From positions 43,833-107,832 of the forward strand of contig NZ_FUYF01000011.1 of assembly GCF_900167555.1 (NCBI RefSeq): a stretch of DNA of 64,000 nucleotides. Direction: 5' to 3'. This document shows positions 7,575 to 16,707 of the stretch, one piece after another. The notes under the pieces were generated by a model. That model was not told the origin of the DNA and did not search any database. It saw only the letters and a list, made by a program, of their open reading frames with translations. The stretch's first letter is position 1; the number at the start of each line of letters is the position of its first letter. The position numbers were made by a program, and so were the translations under genes. The DNA is from Gemmiger formicilis (GTDB lineage Bacteria > Bacillota > Clostridia > Oscillospirales > Ruminococcaceae).

Positions 7575-8249
7575 ATGGGTACGAGTGTACGAAAAATGTA
7601 CGACGCCGAGCTGCTGCAGCTTGACACGATGCTGGCCCGCATGGGCCACGCCGCCGGCGGCGCGATCGAGAGCGCCATGACCGCCCTGCGCACCGGCGAC
7701 ACCGAGCTGGCCCGCAGCGTTATTGCCCGGGACAGCGAAATCGACTCCGCCGAGCATGAGATCGAGCACCGCTGCTTAACGCTGTTTCTGCGCCAGCAGC
7801 CCGTGGCGGGCGACCTGCGCAAGGTCTCCACGGCGCTGAAGATGGTCACCGACATTGAGCGCATCGCCGACCAGGCCAGCGACATTGCCGAGATAACGCT
7901 CCATCTCCACCCGGACGGCGCGCGCACCGTCGGCGTGCTGGACGACCTGTACGCGATGGGCGACATTGCCCTGCACATGGTCAAGGACGCCATTGCCGCC
8001 TACGTGCAGGTGGATCTGTCCACCGCCGCGCAGGTCATTGCCCGCGACGACGACTGCGACGCGATGTTCAGCCGCATTTCCAAGGAAATTGCGGCCTACA
8101 TCGCCGCCCACCCCAGCGATGCCGAGACGGCGCTGGACTTATTTATGATCGATAAGTACCTTGAGCGCCTGGGCGACCACGCCGTGAACATTGCGGAATG
8201 GGTCGAGTTCCTCAAGACCGGCGTCCACAAATCCCGCAAGATCGTGTAA
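7575..8249 (+). CDS. phoU: Phosphate signalling protein PhoU
   Basis: 224 residues, all-helical, with two PhoU repeats. Typical segments are LRKVSTALKMVTDIERIADQ and YLERLGDHAVNIAEW, carrying the D/E-rich metal-binding patterns. PhoU restrains the phosphate two-component system and Pst uptake when phosphate is plentiful. The ATG at 7575 follows AGGAGG at 7561-7566; an upstream in-frame ATG lies inside pstB and is not preferred. It is the last gene before a terminator. Confidence 0.96.
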   Translation: MGTSVRKMYDAELLQLDTMLARMGHAAGGAIESAMTALRTGDTELARSVIARDSEIDSAEHEIEHRCLTLFLRQQPVAGDLRKVSTALKMVTDIERIADQASDIAEITLHLHPDGARTVGVLDDLYAMGDIALHMVKDAIAAYVQVDLSTAAQVIARDDDCDAMFSRISKEIAAYIAAHPSDAETALDLFMIDKYLERLGDHAVNIAEWVEFLKTGVHKSRKIV

Positions 8250-8293
8250 TGCGGGGATAAACAAGCCATTATCTTATTATTTTCCTATACCAA

Positions 8294-8331
8294 CCAAAAC
8301 GGGACCTGCCGAAAAGCGGGCCCCGTTTTGG
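8294..8331 (+). terminator. Intrinsic terminator after phoU
   Basis: Hairpin CCAAAACGGG...CCCGTTTTGG with the 3' arm ending in TTTT, 45 bp after the phoU stop. Confidence 0.75.
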
Positions 8332-8334
8332 CGT

Positions 8335-8460
8335 GGAGGGAGGCTGCCCGGAGGGGTCAAGACCCCTCCCTACAAGGCACCCGTGAGCGGCAGTTCGTAG
8401 GGAGCGGTCTTGACCGCTCCGGGTGCTTTGCGGCAACGTCAGCTCCCTGTAGGGGCCGCG
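8335..8460. repeat. Two REP-like palindromes in opposite orientation
   Basis: An inverted unit ends CCCTCCCTAC near 8373 (core GGGGTCAAGACCCC). A direct unit GTAGGGAGCGGTCTTGACCG begins at 8398. The CTAC and GTAG flanks face each other across a 24-bp linker. Confidence 0.65.
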
Positions 8461-8467
8461 CGGCGGC

Positions 8468-8502
8468 AAAAAAGCAGCCGTCCCTTTCCGGAACGGCTGC
8501 TT
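8468..8502 (-). terminator. Intrinsic terminator of the sugar transferase gene
   Basis: On the minus strand, stem AAGCAGCCGT/ACGGCTGCTT is followed by TTTTTT, a few bases beyond the stop codon at 8507. Confidence 0.8.
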
Positions 8503-8506
8503 GCTA

Positions 8507-9958
8507 TCATTTCGCCCCTTTCCCTGCGAACACAACGTAAATCGTTTTGAACAAAATCTTTACGTCGCCCCAGAGGGACCAGTTGTCGATATAGGCTACG
8601 TCGAGCTTGACGACCTCCTCAAAATCCTCGATGTCGCTGCGCCCGCTGACCTGCCACAGGCCGGTGATGCCCGGCTTCATCGACAGGCGGCGCTTGTGGT
8701 GGCTCTCGTACTGCTTGTACTCGTCCACCGTCGGCGGGCGGGTGCCCACCAGGCTCATATCGCCCCGCAGCACGTCAAAAAACTGCGGCAGCTCGTCAAT
8801 GCTGGTGCGGCGGATGAATTTACCCACCTTGGTCACGCGGGGGTCATCCTCCATTTTGAACATCAGGCCGTTCATTTCATTCTGGGCCATCAGCTCCTTC
8901 TTGCGGGCCTCGGCGTCCACGTACATGCTGCGCAGCTTGTGGATGTAAAAATACCGCCCGTTGCGGCCCACACGCTTTTGTTTAAAAAACAGCGGGCCGG
9001 GGCTTTCGAGCTTGAGCGGGATGGCGACCACCGCGATGATCGGGATGCTGATGATACAGCCGATGACAGCGCCCACCACGTCCATGCAGCGCTTGGCGAT
9101 CTGGTCGCGCAGCTGCAATTCAACGGTGCCCATCGTGACGATGTTGCCCCCGGCGCAGCGCCCCAGGGACCGGCTCAGCCGCGCGGCGCTCGTCTCGTCG
9201 CAGCAGGCTTCCTCAATGCGGTCCAGCAGCGGCAGACGGAAGTGCACGGTCAAGCCCATGCTCTCCATCTCGTCCAGATAGGGGATGAAGCTCTCGCCGC
9301 TGTCCATCGGCACATCGACATAGACCTCGTCGAGCGCCTCGCGCCGGATCCAGTCCATGAAGTCGTCGAACGTCGCCTTGACCTCGACGCCGCAGACTTT
9401 GGTGGAGATCGCGGCGGGTGTGGCCTCCAGCAGCGAGACGCCCACGACCCGGCGGGACCAGTCCTTTCGGATCTCGGAGATCAGCCGCTCGGCCCGGTCC
9501 GACGTTGTGACGACGCCGACGAGCGTCTCCATGCCCCAGCTGCGCTGGAACCGGATGAGCAGTCGCTTTAAAATCGCATGGGAGAACGGCAGCAGCACCG
9601 CGTTGACCGCGGGCACTGTGACCGCAAAATAACGGGAGTCCAGCATCGTGGCCTTGGCCAGCAGCATGCAGCCTGCATAAACAAGGCCGAGCGCGATGTT
9701 GAACCGGAGGGAAAGGCTGATTTCCTCGTTTTCAGACCGTGTTACGATGTTTTTGTCCTGGTCGAAGAAGAAGAAGGTGACGACGAACGCCACAAACAGC
9801 AGGCACAAGGTCTGGAGCCAATCGGTGCTGGTGTAGGGGATCAGCACGCCGAACAGCCCGTCGGTGATGAGCCACGCCAGCAGAACGCTGACGGCCATCG
9901 TGAGCAGGTCGGCGAAAAATACATAAGCGTATTGCAGCTTTTCGCGTTTACTTGTCAT
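8507..9958 (-). CDS. Polyprenyl glycosylphosphotransferase (sugar transferase, WbaP/CpsE type)
   Basis: 483 residues. Four or five hydrophobic helices span roughly residues 10-140. A CoA-binding-like middle domain follows (140-260), then a membrane helix near 280-300 leads into the C-terminal bacterial sugar transferase domain. That domain shows ESPGPLFFKQKRVGRNG, the KLRSM motif, RRTSIDELPQFFDVLRGDMSLVG and PGITGLWQVSGRS. The family transfers a sugar-1-phosphate to undecaprenyl phosphate and starts exopolysaccharide or capsule repeat units. It stands alone here, without other capsule genes. Its promoter (9995-10023) and terminator make it a single-gene unit. The best Shine-Dalgarno (AGAGAGGA) lies further from the ATG than usual, so the exact start is slightly uncertain. 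Confidence 0.93.
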   Translation of the reverse strand: MTSKREKLQYAYVFFADLLTMAVSVLLAWLITDGLFGVLIPYTSTDWLQTLCLLFVAFVVTFFFFDQDKNIVTRSENEEISLSLRFNIALGLVYAGCMLLAKATMLDSRYFAVTVPAVNAVLLPFSHAILKRLLIRFQRSWGMETLVGVVTTSDRAERLISEIRKDWSRRVVGVSLLEATPAAISTKVCGVEVKATFDDFMDWIRREALDEVYVDVPMDSGESFIPYLDEMESMGLTVHFRLPLLDRIEEACCDETSAARLSRSLGRCAGGNIVTMGTVELQLRDQIAKRCMDVVGAVIGCIISIPIIAVVAIPLKLESPGPLFFKQKRVGRNGRYFYIHKLRSMYVDAEARKKELMAQNEMNGLMFKMEDDPRVTKVGKFIRRTSIDELPQFFDVLRGDMSLVGTRPPTVDEYKQYESHHKRRLSMKPGITGLWQVSGRSDIEDFEEVVKLDVAYIDNWSLWGDVKILFKTIYVVFAGKGAK

Positions 9959-9994
9959 GAAGAAGGAGAAGTCCTCTCTAATAGTTATCTTCTT

Positions 9995-10023
9995 ATTTTA
10001 CCATAGACAGAGGATATTTTCAA
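9995..10023 (-). promoter_or_regulatory. Promoter of the sugar transferase gene
   Basis: Minus strand: -35 TTGAAA (10018-10023), 17-bp spacer, -10 TAAAAT (9995-10000). The bases from here to 10230 hold three REP-like palindromes (cores GGGAGGGCTTCATCCCTCCC, GCGGTCAAGACCGC, GGGGTCTTGACCCC) and no gene. Confidence 0.65.
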
Positions 10024-10230
10024 CAAAATCCGCAATATCATAACAATTACACAATTTATAAGGGCGCGGTAGGGGAGGGCTTCATCCCTCCCGGGGAGGT
10101 TTCTGCCGCCGCGCACGGGCACGGAGCGGTCAAGACCGCTCCCTACAAACCGCTCGTTATCGTGGCATCGTAGGGAGGGGTCTTGACCCCTCCGCAGAGG
10201 TTTCCGCCGCCGCGAGCTAAAAATATACCG

Positions 10231-12159
10231 TTACTCCGATTCGTTCCCCCGCCCAACAATCTCGGCCTTTAAGACGTCCTGAATATCCACCAGGCATTCC
10301 AGCAGCAGGGGGTTGAACTGCCCGCAGTCGCCGTGCAGGATCATCTGCACCGCGGTGTCCGGTGAGTAGGCGGCCTTGTAGACGCGCTTGCTGACCAGCG
10401 CGTCGTAGACGTCCGCTATCGAGACGATCTGCGCCGAAATCGGGATGTCGTCCCCGGCCAGGCCGTCGGGGTAACCGCGGCCGTCCCAGCGCTCGTGGTG
10501 CCAGCGGCAGATGTCGTGGGCGGTCTTGACAAGCGCTTCGTTTTTATAGCGGCCCAGATGGTCCAGCATGTTTGCGCCCACAACGGTGTGGGTTTTCATA
10601 AGATCGAACTCCTCCGGGGTAAGCCGCCCGGGCTTGTTCAGGATCTTATCGTCTATCGCAACCTTTCCGATGTCGTGCAGCGCCGATGCCATGACGATCA
10701 GCTCCTGCGTTTCGGGCGGCAGGTCATACTTGTCGGTTTTCTGCGTCAGCCGCTCCAGAAGGCGCTGGGTCAGCGTGCCGATGTGCAGCACGTGCTGGCC
10801 GCTCTCACCGTTGCGGAACTCGACGACCTCGCTCAGGATCGAGATCATCATCTTGGTGTTTTTCTCTTTTTCCTTGATCTGGCTCGTCACCAGCGAGGCG
10901 AGCCGCCGCTGCTTGGCGTAGAGCTTGATCGTGTTGAAAACGCGGCGGTAGACGACGCCCGCATCGAACGGGCGGCTGACATAGTCCGAGACGCCCAGCT
11001 CGTAGGCGCGGCGCACAACGGTGTCGGCGTCCTCACTCGAGATCATGATGACGGGGATGTCCTCGATCCAGTGGCTGCGGTTCATCTCGCTCAGCACCGC
11101 AAAGCCGTCCATGACCGGCATGACGATGTCCAGCAGGATCAGCGCAATGCCGGTGCCGTACTGCTCCAGCATGGCCAGGCATTCCCTGCCGTTCGTCGCC
11201 TCCAGAATGTTGTAGTCGCTGCCCAGAATTTCCGCCAGAATGGCGCGGTTCATCTCGGAGTCGTCCACAATTAAAATGCTCTGGCGGGAATGGCTTTCGC
11301 GCCCGGCAGCGCTCAAAGCGCCGTCTCGGGCGTTGTCCTCGGTCACGACCATGTTTTTGCGGTTCTTGGCCTGGTACATCAGCTTGTCGGCGCGGGAGAC
11401 TGCCTGCTCCACGGTCTCGCCGGGCTGCGTTATCACGCCGCCGATGCTGGCGGACAGCTGCAGACGGGAATACCCCGGCACGCTGGCGGCGTGCAGCTGC
11501 TCCCGGATGCGGTCCAGCTTGGCCAGGAACGCCGCGCGCTCAATGCCCGGCAGCACCAGCAGGAATTCGTCGCCGCCGTAGCGGATGAGCACGTCCGATT
11601 TGCGGATGCTGGTGCGCACCACGTCAACGCAGGTGCGCAGCGCCATGTCGCCGGCCTGATGGCCGTAGGTGTCGTTGATCAATTTAAAGTCGTCCAGATC
11701 CATCACGGCCACACCGGCGGGGTCGGTCTTGTCCTTGAGCTCGTCCTCAAAGTAGAGGCGGTTGTAGCTGTCGGTCAGTGCATCGTGGTAGAGCTTGGTG
11801 TGGTAGCGCGTGATGCTGTCTATCAGGCGGTCCCCGTTTTCGGGGTCAATGAGGGTCTCGCCGTCCAGCTTCTGGACCAGCTCCATGACACAGGGAACGC
11901 CGTCGACCTCGCGGTAGACGGCGGTGACCTGAAAGACCTCGCTGCCCATGTATTCCAGCTTGGTGCGTTGGCGGTGATCCTCCAGCACCTGCCGGGAGAT
12001 GCAGTTCCGGCAGGGGGTGTTTTTGCCCCAATAGCTGTAGCAGCTGCAAAAGCTGTTGATGGACTCCTCGCCGCCGACCTGCGCAGCATCCAGCAGCCGC
12101 ACCACAGTAAAGATGGTGCGGTATTGGGCCATTTCCGTTTCGACCTGTTCTCTGGTCAT
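10231..12159 (-). CDS. GGDEF - receiver - HD-GYP protein (c-di-GMP synthesis and breakdown)
   Basis: 642 residues with three signalling modules. Residues 1-110 are a sensor-like region with four cysteines at 38-52 (CSCYSYWGKNTPCRNC). Residues 120-275 are a GGDEF domain with intact GGDEF at 195-199 and inhibitory-site RxxD (RKSD, 186-189) five residues before it, so it should make cyclic di-GMP with product inhibition. Residues 296-410 are a receiver domain with acceptor Asp344 (ILLDIVMP). Residues 440-625 are an HD-GYP domain with HD at 495-496 and HHERWDGRGYP at 554-564, a c-di-GMP phosphodiesterase signature. One chain can therefore in principle make and degrade the messenger, with phosphorylation as a switch. 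It is a single-gene unit; no partner kinase is adjacent. Confidence 0.95.
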   Translation of the reverse strand: MTREQVETEMAQYRTIFTVVRLLDAAQVGGEESINSFCSCYSYWGKNTPCRNCISRQVLEDHRQRTKLEYMGSEVFQVTAVYREVDGVPCVMELVQKLDGETLIDPENGDRLIDSITRYHTKLYHDALTDSYNRLYFEDELKDKTDPAGVAVMDLDDFKLINDTYGHQAGDMALRTCVDVVRTSIRKSDVLIRYGGDEFLLVLPGIERAAFLAKLDRIREQLHAASVPGYSRLQLSASIGGVITQPGETVEQAVSRADKLMYQAKNRKNMVVTEDNARDGALSAAGRESHSRQSILIVDDSEMNRAILAEILGSDYNILEATNGRECLAMLEQYGTGIALILLDIVMPVMDGFAVLSEMNRSHWIEDIPVIMISSEDADTVVRRAYELGVSDYVSRPFDAGVVYRRVFNTIKLYAKQRRLASLVTSQIKEKEKNTKMMISILSEVVEFRNGESGQHVLHIGTLTQRLLERLTQKTDKYDLPPETQELIVMASALHDIGKVAIDDKILNKPGRLTPEEFDLMKTHTVVGANMLDHLGRYKNEALVKTAHDICRWHHERWDGRGYPDGLAGDDIPISAQIVSIADVYDALVSKRVYKAAYSPDTAVQMILHGDCGQFNPLLLECLVDIQDVLKAEIVGRGNESE

Positions 12160-12218
12160 AGTGCTTCCGCCTTTGTGTGAAGGAATGGGTAGATAAAAAT
12201 TGTGTTACATATAAGAAC

Positions 12219-12248
12219 ATTATAGCATTGCAGGGCGTTTTTTGTCAA
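12219..12248 (-). promoter_or_regulatory. Consensus promoter of the GGDEF/HD-GYP gene
   Basis: Minus strand: -35 TTGACA (12243-12248), 18-bp spacer, -10 TATAAT (12219-12224). Both hexamers are perfect. Confidence 0.8.
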
Positions 12249-12354
12249 TGTGGTAAGGGGGAACCCCATGACCGCCCGGCAACGGGCAGCCCCCCGACGG
12301 CCCTGTCCTACCCGCTGCCCGCCCCGCATATACATACCGCAGGAGGTACATGCC

Positions 12355-13557
12355 ATGCGTCGGATCGGATTCTACTTATTTATAATGGCCGTCTTTCTGC
12401 TTGCGCCGCTGCTTGCACTGCCGCAAAAGGCTGTCCCGGCCCCCGCTGCGGCGCCGACCCCCACCCCAACCGCCGTCGCCCGGGCCGCCGCGCCCTACCG
12501 CGCTGTGTGGGTCAGCTATCTGGAATGGGAGCGGGTCGATTTCTCGTCGGCGGAGGCGTTCACGCAGGCAATCGGCACAATGCTGGACAATATACAGTCG
12601 ATTGGCGCAACCGTCGTGCTGGCGCAGGTGCGGCCCTTCGGCGATGCGCTCTACCCCAGCGACTACTTTCCGTTCAGCCACCTCTGCACCGGCACGCAGG
12701 GGCAGGACCCCGGGTTTGACCCGCTGGCACTGCTGGTGGACGCCGCCCACGCGCGGGACTTACAGCTGGAAGCCTGGGTCAACCCTTACCGTATCCAGGC
12801 CGGGCAGACCCCGGCTCTGTGCGGCGCAAGCCCGGCGCGGCTGCACCCGGACTGGGTCAGGTACACCGACACCGGCGCGTATCTCGACCCCGCCAGCGCG
12901 GACGTGCGGCAGTACATTGCCGACGGGGTGGGGGAGCTGTGCGCAAGGTACGCTGTGGACGGCATCCACTTTGACGACTATTTTTACCCCACCACCGACC
13001 CGGCCTTTGACGCGGCGGACTACGCGGCCAGCGGCAGCACACGGACGCAGGACGACTGGCGGCGGGAGAACGTGAACGCCCTGATGGAGCTTTGCCACGC
13101 CGCGGCCCGGCGGTACGGCGTGCGGTTCGGCGCAGCCCCGGCGGGCGACCCGGAGCAGAACTACACCCTGCAATACAGCGACGCGGCCCGCTGGCTGCGG
13201 CAGGGGACTGTGGATTACCTGATGCCCCAGCTTTATTGGGGGCAGGAATATATAAAAAACGGCGATGCGTCGCACAGCTTTGCGCAGCTGGCCGCCGCGT
13301 GGGCCGCACTGCCCCGCGCGGCGGGCGTGAAGCTGTACGCCGGGCTGGGAGCCTACCGCGTCGGCGCAGGGGATGGGTCCGATGCCGGCTCCGAGTGGTT
13401 TTCCGGCCATGCGCTGGCCGACCAGCTTGCTTTGCTTGCCCGCATAGGGGTGCAGGGCGCGGGGCTCTACCGCTACGGCAGCCTGTTTGCCAATTCCGAC
13501 GCCCCGGCGCTGGCGGAAAGTGAAGCGGAGGCAATAAAAGGTGTCTGGCAGGGCTGA
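12355..13557 (+). CDS. Secreted family 10-like glycosyl hydrolase (GHL10 / DUF187 type)
   Basis: 400 residues. The ATG at 12355 follows GCAGGAGG. The N-terminus is an uncleaved-looking signal anchor (residues 3-24) and then a Pro/Ala/Thr linker. The catalytic-type domain begins at AVWVSYLEWERVDFSS and carries barrel landmarks VLAQVRPFGDALYPS, LQLEAWVNPYRI, VDGIHFDDYFYP and VDYLMPQLYWGQEY, characteristic of the GHL10 (YngK-like) family. The acidic residues in IHFDDYFYP fit the predicted active site. The substrate is unknown; cell-wall or surface glycans are the usual suggestion. It is about 195 bp from, and divergent to, the GGDEF gene. Confidence 0.9.
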   Translation: MRRIGFYLFIMAVFLLAPLLALPQKAVPAPAAAPTPTPTAVARAAAPYRAVWVSYLEWERVDFSSAEAFTQAIGTMLDNIQSIGATVVLAQVRPFGDALYPSDYFPFSHLCTGTQGQDPGFDPLALLVDAAHARDLQLEAWVNPYRIQAGQTPALCGASPARLHPDWVRYTDTGAYLDPASADVRQYIADGVGELCARYAVDGIHFDDYFYPTTDPAFDAADYAASGSTRTQDDWRRENVNALMELCHAAARRYGVRFGAAPAGDPEQNYTLQYSDAARWLRQGTVDYLMPQLYWGQEYIKNGDASHSFAQLAAAWAALPRAAGVKLYAGLGAYRVGAGDGSDAGSEWFSGHALADQLALLARIGVQGAGLYRYGSLFANSDAPALAESEAEAIKGVWQG

Positions 13558-13775
13558 CCGGAAAATCCGGTGCAGACTGTCGAAAAACTCTTGTAGGGGC
13601 GAGCATTGCTCGCCCGTGCCCGTTTGCCTTGTAAGCAAACCACCCGGAAAAATGCGTTGCTGCGGTAAGTTGGCGGGCGACCAATGGTCGCCCCTACATA
13701 CGCAATAAGGCAGGAATGCAATTTTTTGACAGTCTTGACCGGAAAATCCGGCGGTGCCGACAAAGATTTGGTACT
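13558..13775. repeat. Composite BIME-like element between the hydrolase and pgcA
   Basis: A direct unit GTAGGGGCGAGCATTGCTCG (from 13593) faces an inverted unit GCGACCAATGGTCGCCCCTA (ending 13697), with GTAG/CTAC at the outer edges. Outside them are AGACTGTCGAAAAA and TTTTTTGACAGTCT, an inverted pair. Outside those, both sides carry GACCGGAAAATCCGG. The whole is a nested symmetrical element; no gene lies in 13558-13863. Confidence 0.7.
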
Positions 13776-13863
13776 TGCAAAAGCGGTAAAAATGCAAGAT
13801 AATAGAGAGGCGGGCGGCTTGCGGCTGCCCGCAGGACCCAAGGGAAGATAAAGGAGAAACTCC

Positions 13864-15549
13864 ATGAACAATACAAACGACCTCTATAACCGCTGGCTAG
13901 CCCAGCCGGATCTGGACGACGCCGTCAAAGCCGAGCTCGTCTCCATCGCGGGCGACAGCGACGCCGTCACGGACCGCTTTTACCGCGATCTGGAATTCGG
14001 CACCGGCGGCCTGCGCGGCGTGATCGGCGCGGGCACGAACCGGATGAACCTCTACACCGTGCGCAAGGCAACGCAGGGGCTGGCGGACTACCTCAATGCG
14101 TCCGGCCTGCCCAAAAAGGTAGCCATCGCCCACGACAGCCGCCATAACGGTGCGCTGTTCGCCCGCGAGACCGCCCGCGTGCTGGCCGCGAACGGCATTA
14201 CCGCCTGCATGTACCCCCGGCTTGAGCCGACCCCGGCGCTTTCGTGGGCGGTGCGGTACCTCGGCTGCGGTGCGGGCGTCTGCGTGACGGCCAGCCACAA
14301 CCCCGCTAAGTACAACGGCTACAAGGTCTACGGCGCGGACGGCTGCCAGATCACGCTGGAGGCTGCCGAGAAAATTCTGGCAGCTATCGAAAAAATTGAT
14401 TGCTTTGACGATGTCCGGCTGGCAGATTTTGACGCCGCCGCCGCCGCGGGCCGCATTGTGACAATTGACGAAAAATGCCTCGATGATTTTGTGCAGGCTG
14501 TCTATGACCAGCGCGTCGGCGACGGCGCGGGCATCGACGCGCTCAAGCTCGTCTACACCCCGCTGAACGGCACGGGTCTGGAATGTGTGAAAAAGCTGCT
14601 GAAAAAGCTCGGCGTGACCCATGTGACCGTTGTGCCCGAGCAGGAAAAGCCCGACGGCGACTTCCCGACCTGCCCCTACCCGAACCCCGAGATCCGCGAA
14701 GCTATGCAAAAAGGCTTGGAGCTGTGCGACAAGGTCCGCCCCGATCTGCTGCTGGGCACCGACCCCGACTGTGACCGCTGCGGCACCGCCGTGCCCGACG
14801 GCAAGGGCGGCTACCGGCTGATTACCGGCAATGAGATGGGCATCATCCTGCTGGACTATATCTGCCGCACCCGTCTGGCACAGGGCACGATGCCCGCCGA
14901 CCCCGTGGCGGTAACGACGATCGTCTCCACCGATATGGCAGCGCCGGTGGCAAAAAAATACGGCGTTGAGCTGCGCCGCACCCTGACCGGCTTTAAGTTC
15001 ATCGGCGAGCAGATCGGCAAGCTGGAGGCCGAGGGGCGTCCCGAACGCTATATCTTCGGCTTTGAGGAGAGCTACGGCTACCTGTCCGGCGGCCACGTCC
15101 GCGACAAGGACGCTGTCAACGCGACGCTGCTGGTCTGCGAGGCCGCGGCCTGGTACGCCCAGCAGGGCAAGACGCTGCTGGACGCCATCGAGGCGTTGTA
15201 CAGGGAGTTCGGTTACTACCGCAATGCGCTGTGCAGCTTTGCCTTTGAGGGCGAGAGCGGCATGCGCACGATGCAGGAGCTGATGAAGAAGCTGCGCGCC
15301 AACGCCCCGGAGGACATTGCCGGGTACAAGGTGGAGTCCGTCGTGGACTACGACACCGACGGCACCGGGCTGCCCCGCGCCAACGTGCTGGAATACCATC
15401 TGGACGGCGGGCATAAGCTGATGGTCCGCCCCTCCGGCACCGAGCCGAAAATTAAAGTTTATCTTTCCGCCGTTGGCGACAGTGAAGCAGCCGCCGATGC
15501 CGTGAACGCCGCGCTGGCCAAAGCCGCCGCAGACATGATGAGAGCGTGA
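13864..15549 (+). CDS. pgcA: Phosphoglucomutase / phosphomannomutase
   Basis: 561 residues, the length of alpha-phosphohexomutases of the Bacillus PgcA kind. It has the catalytic phosphoserine loop TASHNPAKYNGYK near residue 140, the metal-binding loop DPDCDRCG near 300, the sugar-binding GFEESYGY near 400 and the phosphate-binding RPSGTEPK near the C-terminus. It interconverts glucose-6-P and glucose-1-P (or the mannose equivalents) for glycan precursors. The ATG at 13864 follows AAAGGAG. It runs straight into manA, so the pair likely supplies sugar nucleotides. Confidence 0.95.
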   Translation: MNNTNDLYNRWLAQPDLDDAVKAELVSIAGDSDAVTDRFYRDLEFGTGGLRGVIGAGTNRMNLYTVRKATQGLADYLNASGLPKKVAIAHDSRHNGALFARETARVLAANGITACMYPRLEPTPALSWAVRYLGCGAGVCVTASHNPAKYNGYKVYGADGCQITLEAAEKILAAIEKIDCFDDVRLADFDAAAAAGRIVTIDEKCLDDFVQAVYDQRVGDGAGIDALKLVYTPLNGTGLECVKKLLKKLGVTHVTVVPEQEKPDGDFPTCPYPNPEIREAMQKGLELCDKVRPDLLLGTDPDCDRCGTAVPDGKGGYRLITGNEMGIILLDYICRTRLAQGTMPADPVAVTTIVSTDMAAPVAKKYGVELRRTLTGFKFIGEQIGKLEAEGRPERYIFGFEESYGYLSGGHVRDKDAVNATLLVCEAAAWYAQQGKTLLDAIEALYREFGYYRNALCSFAFEGESGMRTMQELMKKLRANAPEDIAGYKVESVVDYDTDGTGLPRANVLEYHLDGGHKLMVRPSGTEPKIKVYLSAVGDSEAAADAVNAALAKAAADMMRA

Positions 15550-15554
15550 ACGGT

Positions 15555-16460
15555 ATGGCAATTCTGAAATTGACCCCGAGCTGCCAGGATTATCTGTGGG
15601 GCGGCAGCCGCCTGCGCACCGATTTCGGCATCAAGAGCGACCTTGAACCGCTGGCCGAAGCGTGGGTGCTGTCCTGCCACCCGGACGGCCCGAGCTACCT
15701 GCCCGACGGCACGACGCTGGCGGACTACGTGGCCGCGCACCCCGAAGCTCTGGGCACGGACTGCGCAAAATTTGAGCAGTTCCCGATCCTGACAAAGTTC
15801 ATCGACGCCAGCAAGAACCTGTCCATTCAGGTACACCCGTCCAACGACTACGCGCTGAAAAACGAACACCAGTACGGCAAAAGCGAGATGTGGTATGTGC
15901 TGGACTGCGTGCCGGGGGCGTATCTCTACTACGGCTTTACGCACGAAATCTCCAAAGAGGAGTTTGCGGAGCGCATCAAAAATAACACCCTGACCGAGGT
16001 CCTGAACGCCGTGCCCGTACACAAGGGCGACTGCTTTTTTATCCCGTCCGGCACGCTGCACGCCATCGGCCAGGGCATCGTCGTGGTCGAGGTGCAGCAG
16101 AACTCCAACGTGACCTACCGCGTCTACGACTACGGGCGCGTCGGTGCGGACGGCAAGCCCCGCGCCCTGCACATTGAAAAGGCGCTGGACGTGACCCGCC
16201 GCACGCCGCCGCAAAAGCACGACTTCGGCAGCCATCTCGCGCAGTGCGAGTATTTCACGGTGGACGTGAAAAAAGGCGCGTTTGACGGTGCGGCTGACGA
16301 AAAGAGCTTTGTCTCGCTGCTCATCACCGACGGCGCAGGCACGCTGACCTGCGGCGGCGAGACCGTGAAGGTCAAAAAGGGCGAAAGCTATTTTATCCCC
16401 GCGGGCAGCGGCAAGTACGCCGTGACCGGCGACTGTGAGACGCTGGTGACGGTGGTGTAA
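15555..16460 (+). CDS. manA: Mannose-6-phosphate isomerase, class I
   Basis: 301 residues from the ATG at 15555, which gives MAILKLTPSCQDYLWGG, the usual family N-terminus. A GTG at 15546 overlapping the pgcA stop (GTGA) would add three residues and cannot be excluded. Zinc-ligand motifs are visible: QVHPSNDYAL and SEMWYVLD near residue 110, and IPSGTLHAIG near 165. It converts mannose-6-P and fructose-6-P and is probably cotranscribed with pgcA. Confidence 0.94.
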   Translation: MAILKLTPSCQDYLWGGSRLRTDFGIKSDLEPLAEAWVLSCHPDGPSYLPDGTTLADYVAAHPEALGTDCAKFEQFPILTKFIDASKNLSIQVHPSNDYALKNEHQYGKSEMWYVLDCVPGAYLYYGFTHEISKEEFAERIKNNTLTEVLNAVPVHKGDCFFIPSGTLHAIGQGIVVVEVQQNSNVTYRVYDYGRVGADGKPRALHIEKALDVTRRTPPQKHDFGSHLAQCEYFTVDVKKGAFDGAADEKSFVSLLITDGAGTLTCGGETVKVKKGESYFIPAGSGKYAVTGDCETLVTVV

Positions 16461-16495
16461 AGCGGGGGAGCGGTGCTGTATCCCCCAGCCGAGCG

Positions 16496-16646
16496 GTAGG
16501 GGCCGGGCATGCCCGGCCCGCCAGTGTGCCCTTACAGCGCATTTCCCCATTGCAGAGACAGTAGGGGCCGGGCATGCCCGGCCCGCAGGTGTCCCATAGG
16601 CGGGCGCTTGCGGAAAGGTGCAGGGCCGGGCATGCCCGGCCCCTAC
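16496..16646. repeat. Three REP-like palindromes in a row
   Basis: Direct units at 16496-16519 and 16561-16584 (GTAGGGG plus core CCGGGCATGCCCGG) are followed by an inverted unit at 16623-16646 ending CCCCTAC. They occupy the manA to pilus gap (16461-16826) together with the terminator. Confidence 0.75.
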
Positions 16647-16665
16647 AGGGCAGAAGTGAATACAG

Positions 16666-16707
16666 AAAAGACGCACTACGGAAAAACTTCCGTGGTGCGT
16701 CTTTTTT
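16666..16707 (+). terminator. Intrinsic terminator between manA and the pilus operon
   Basis: Hairpin AAGACGCACTACGGAA / TTCCGTGGTGCGTCTT followed by TTTT. It separates the two operons. Confidence 0.8.
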
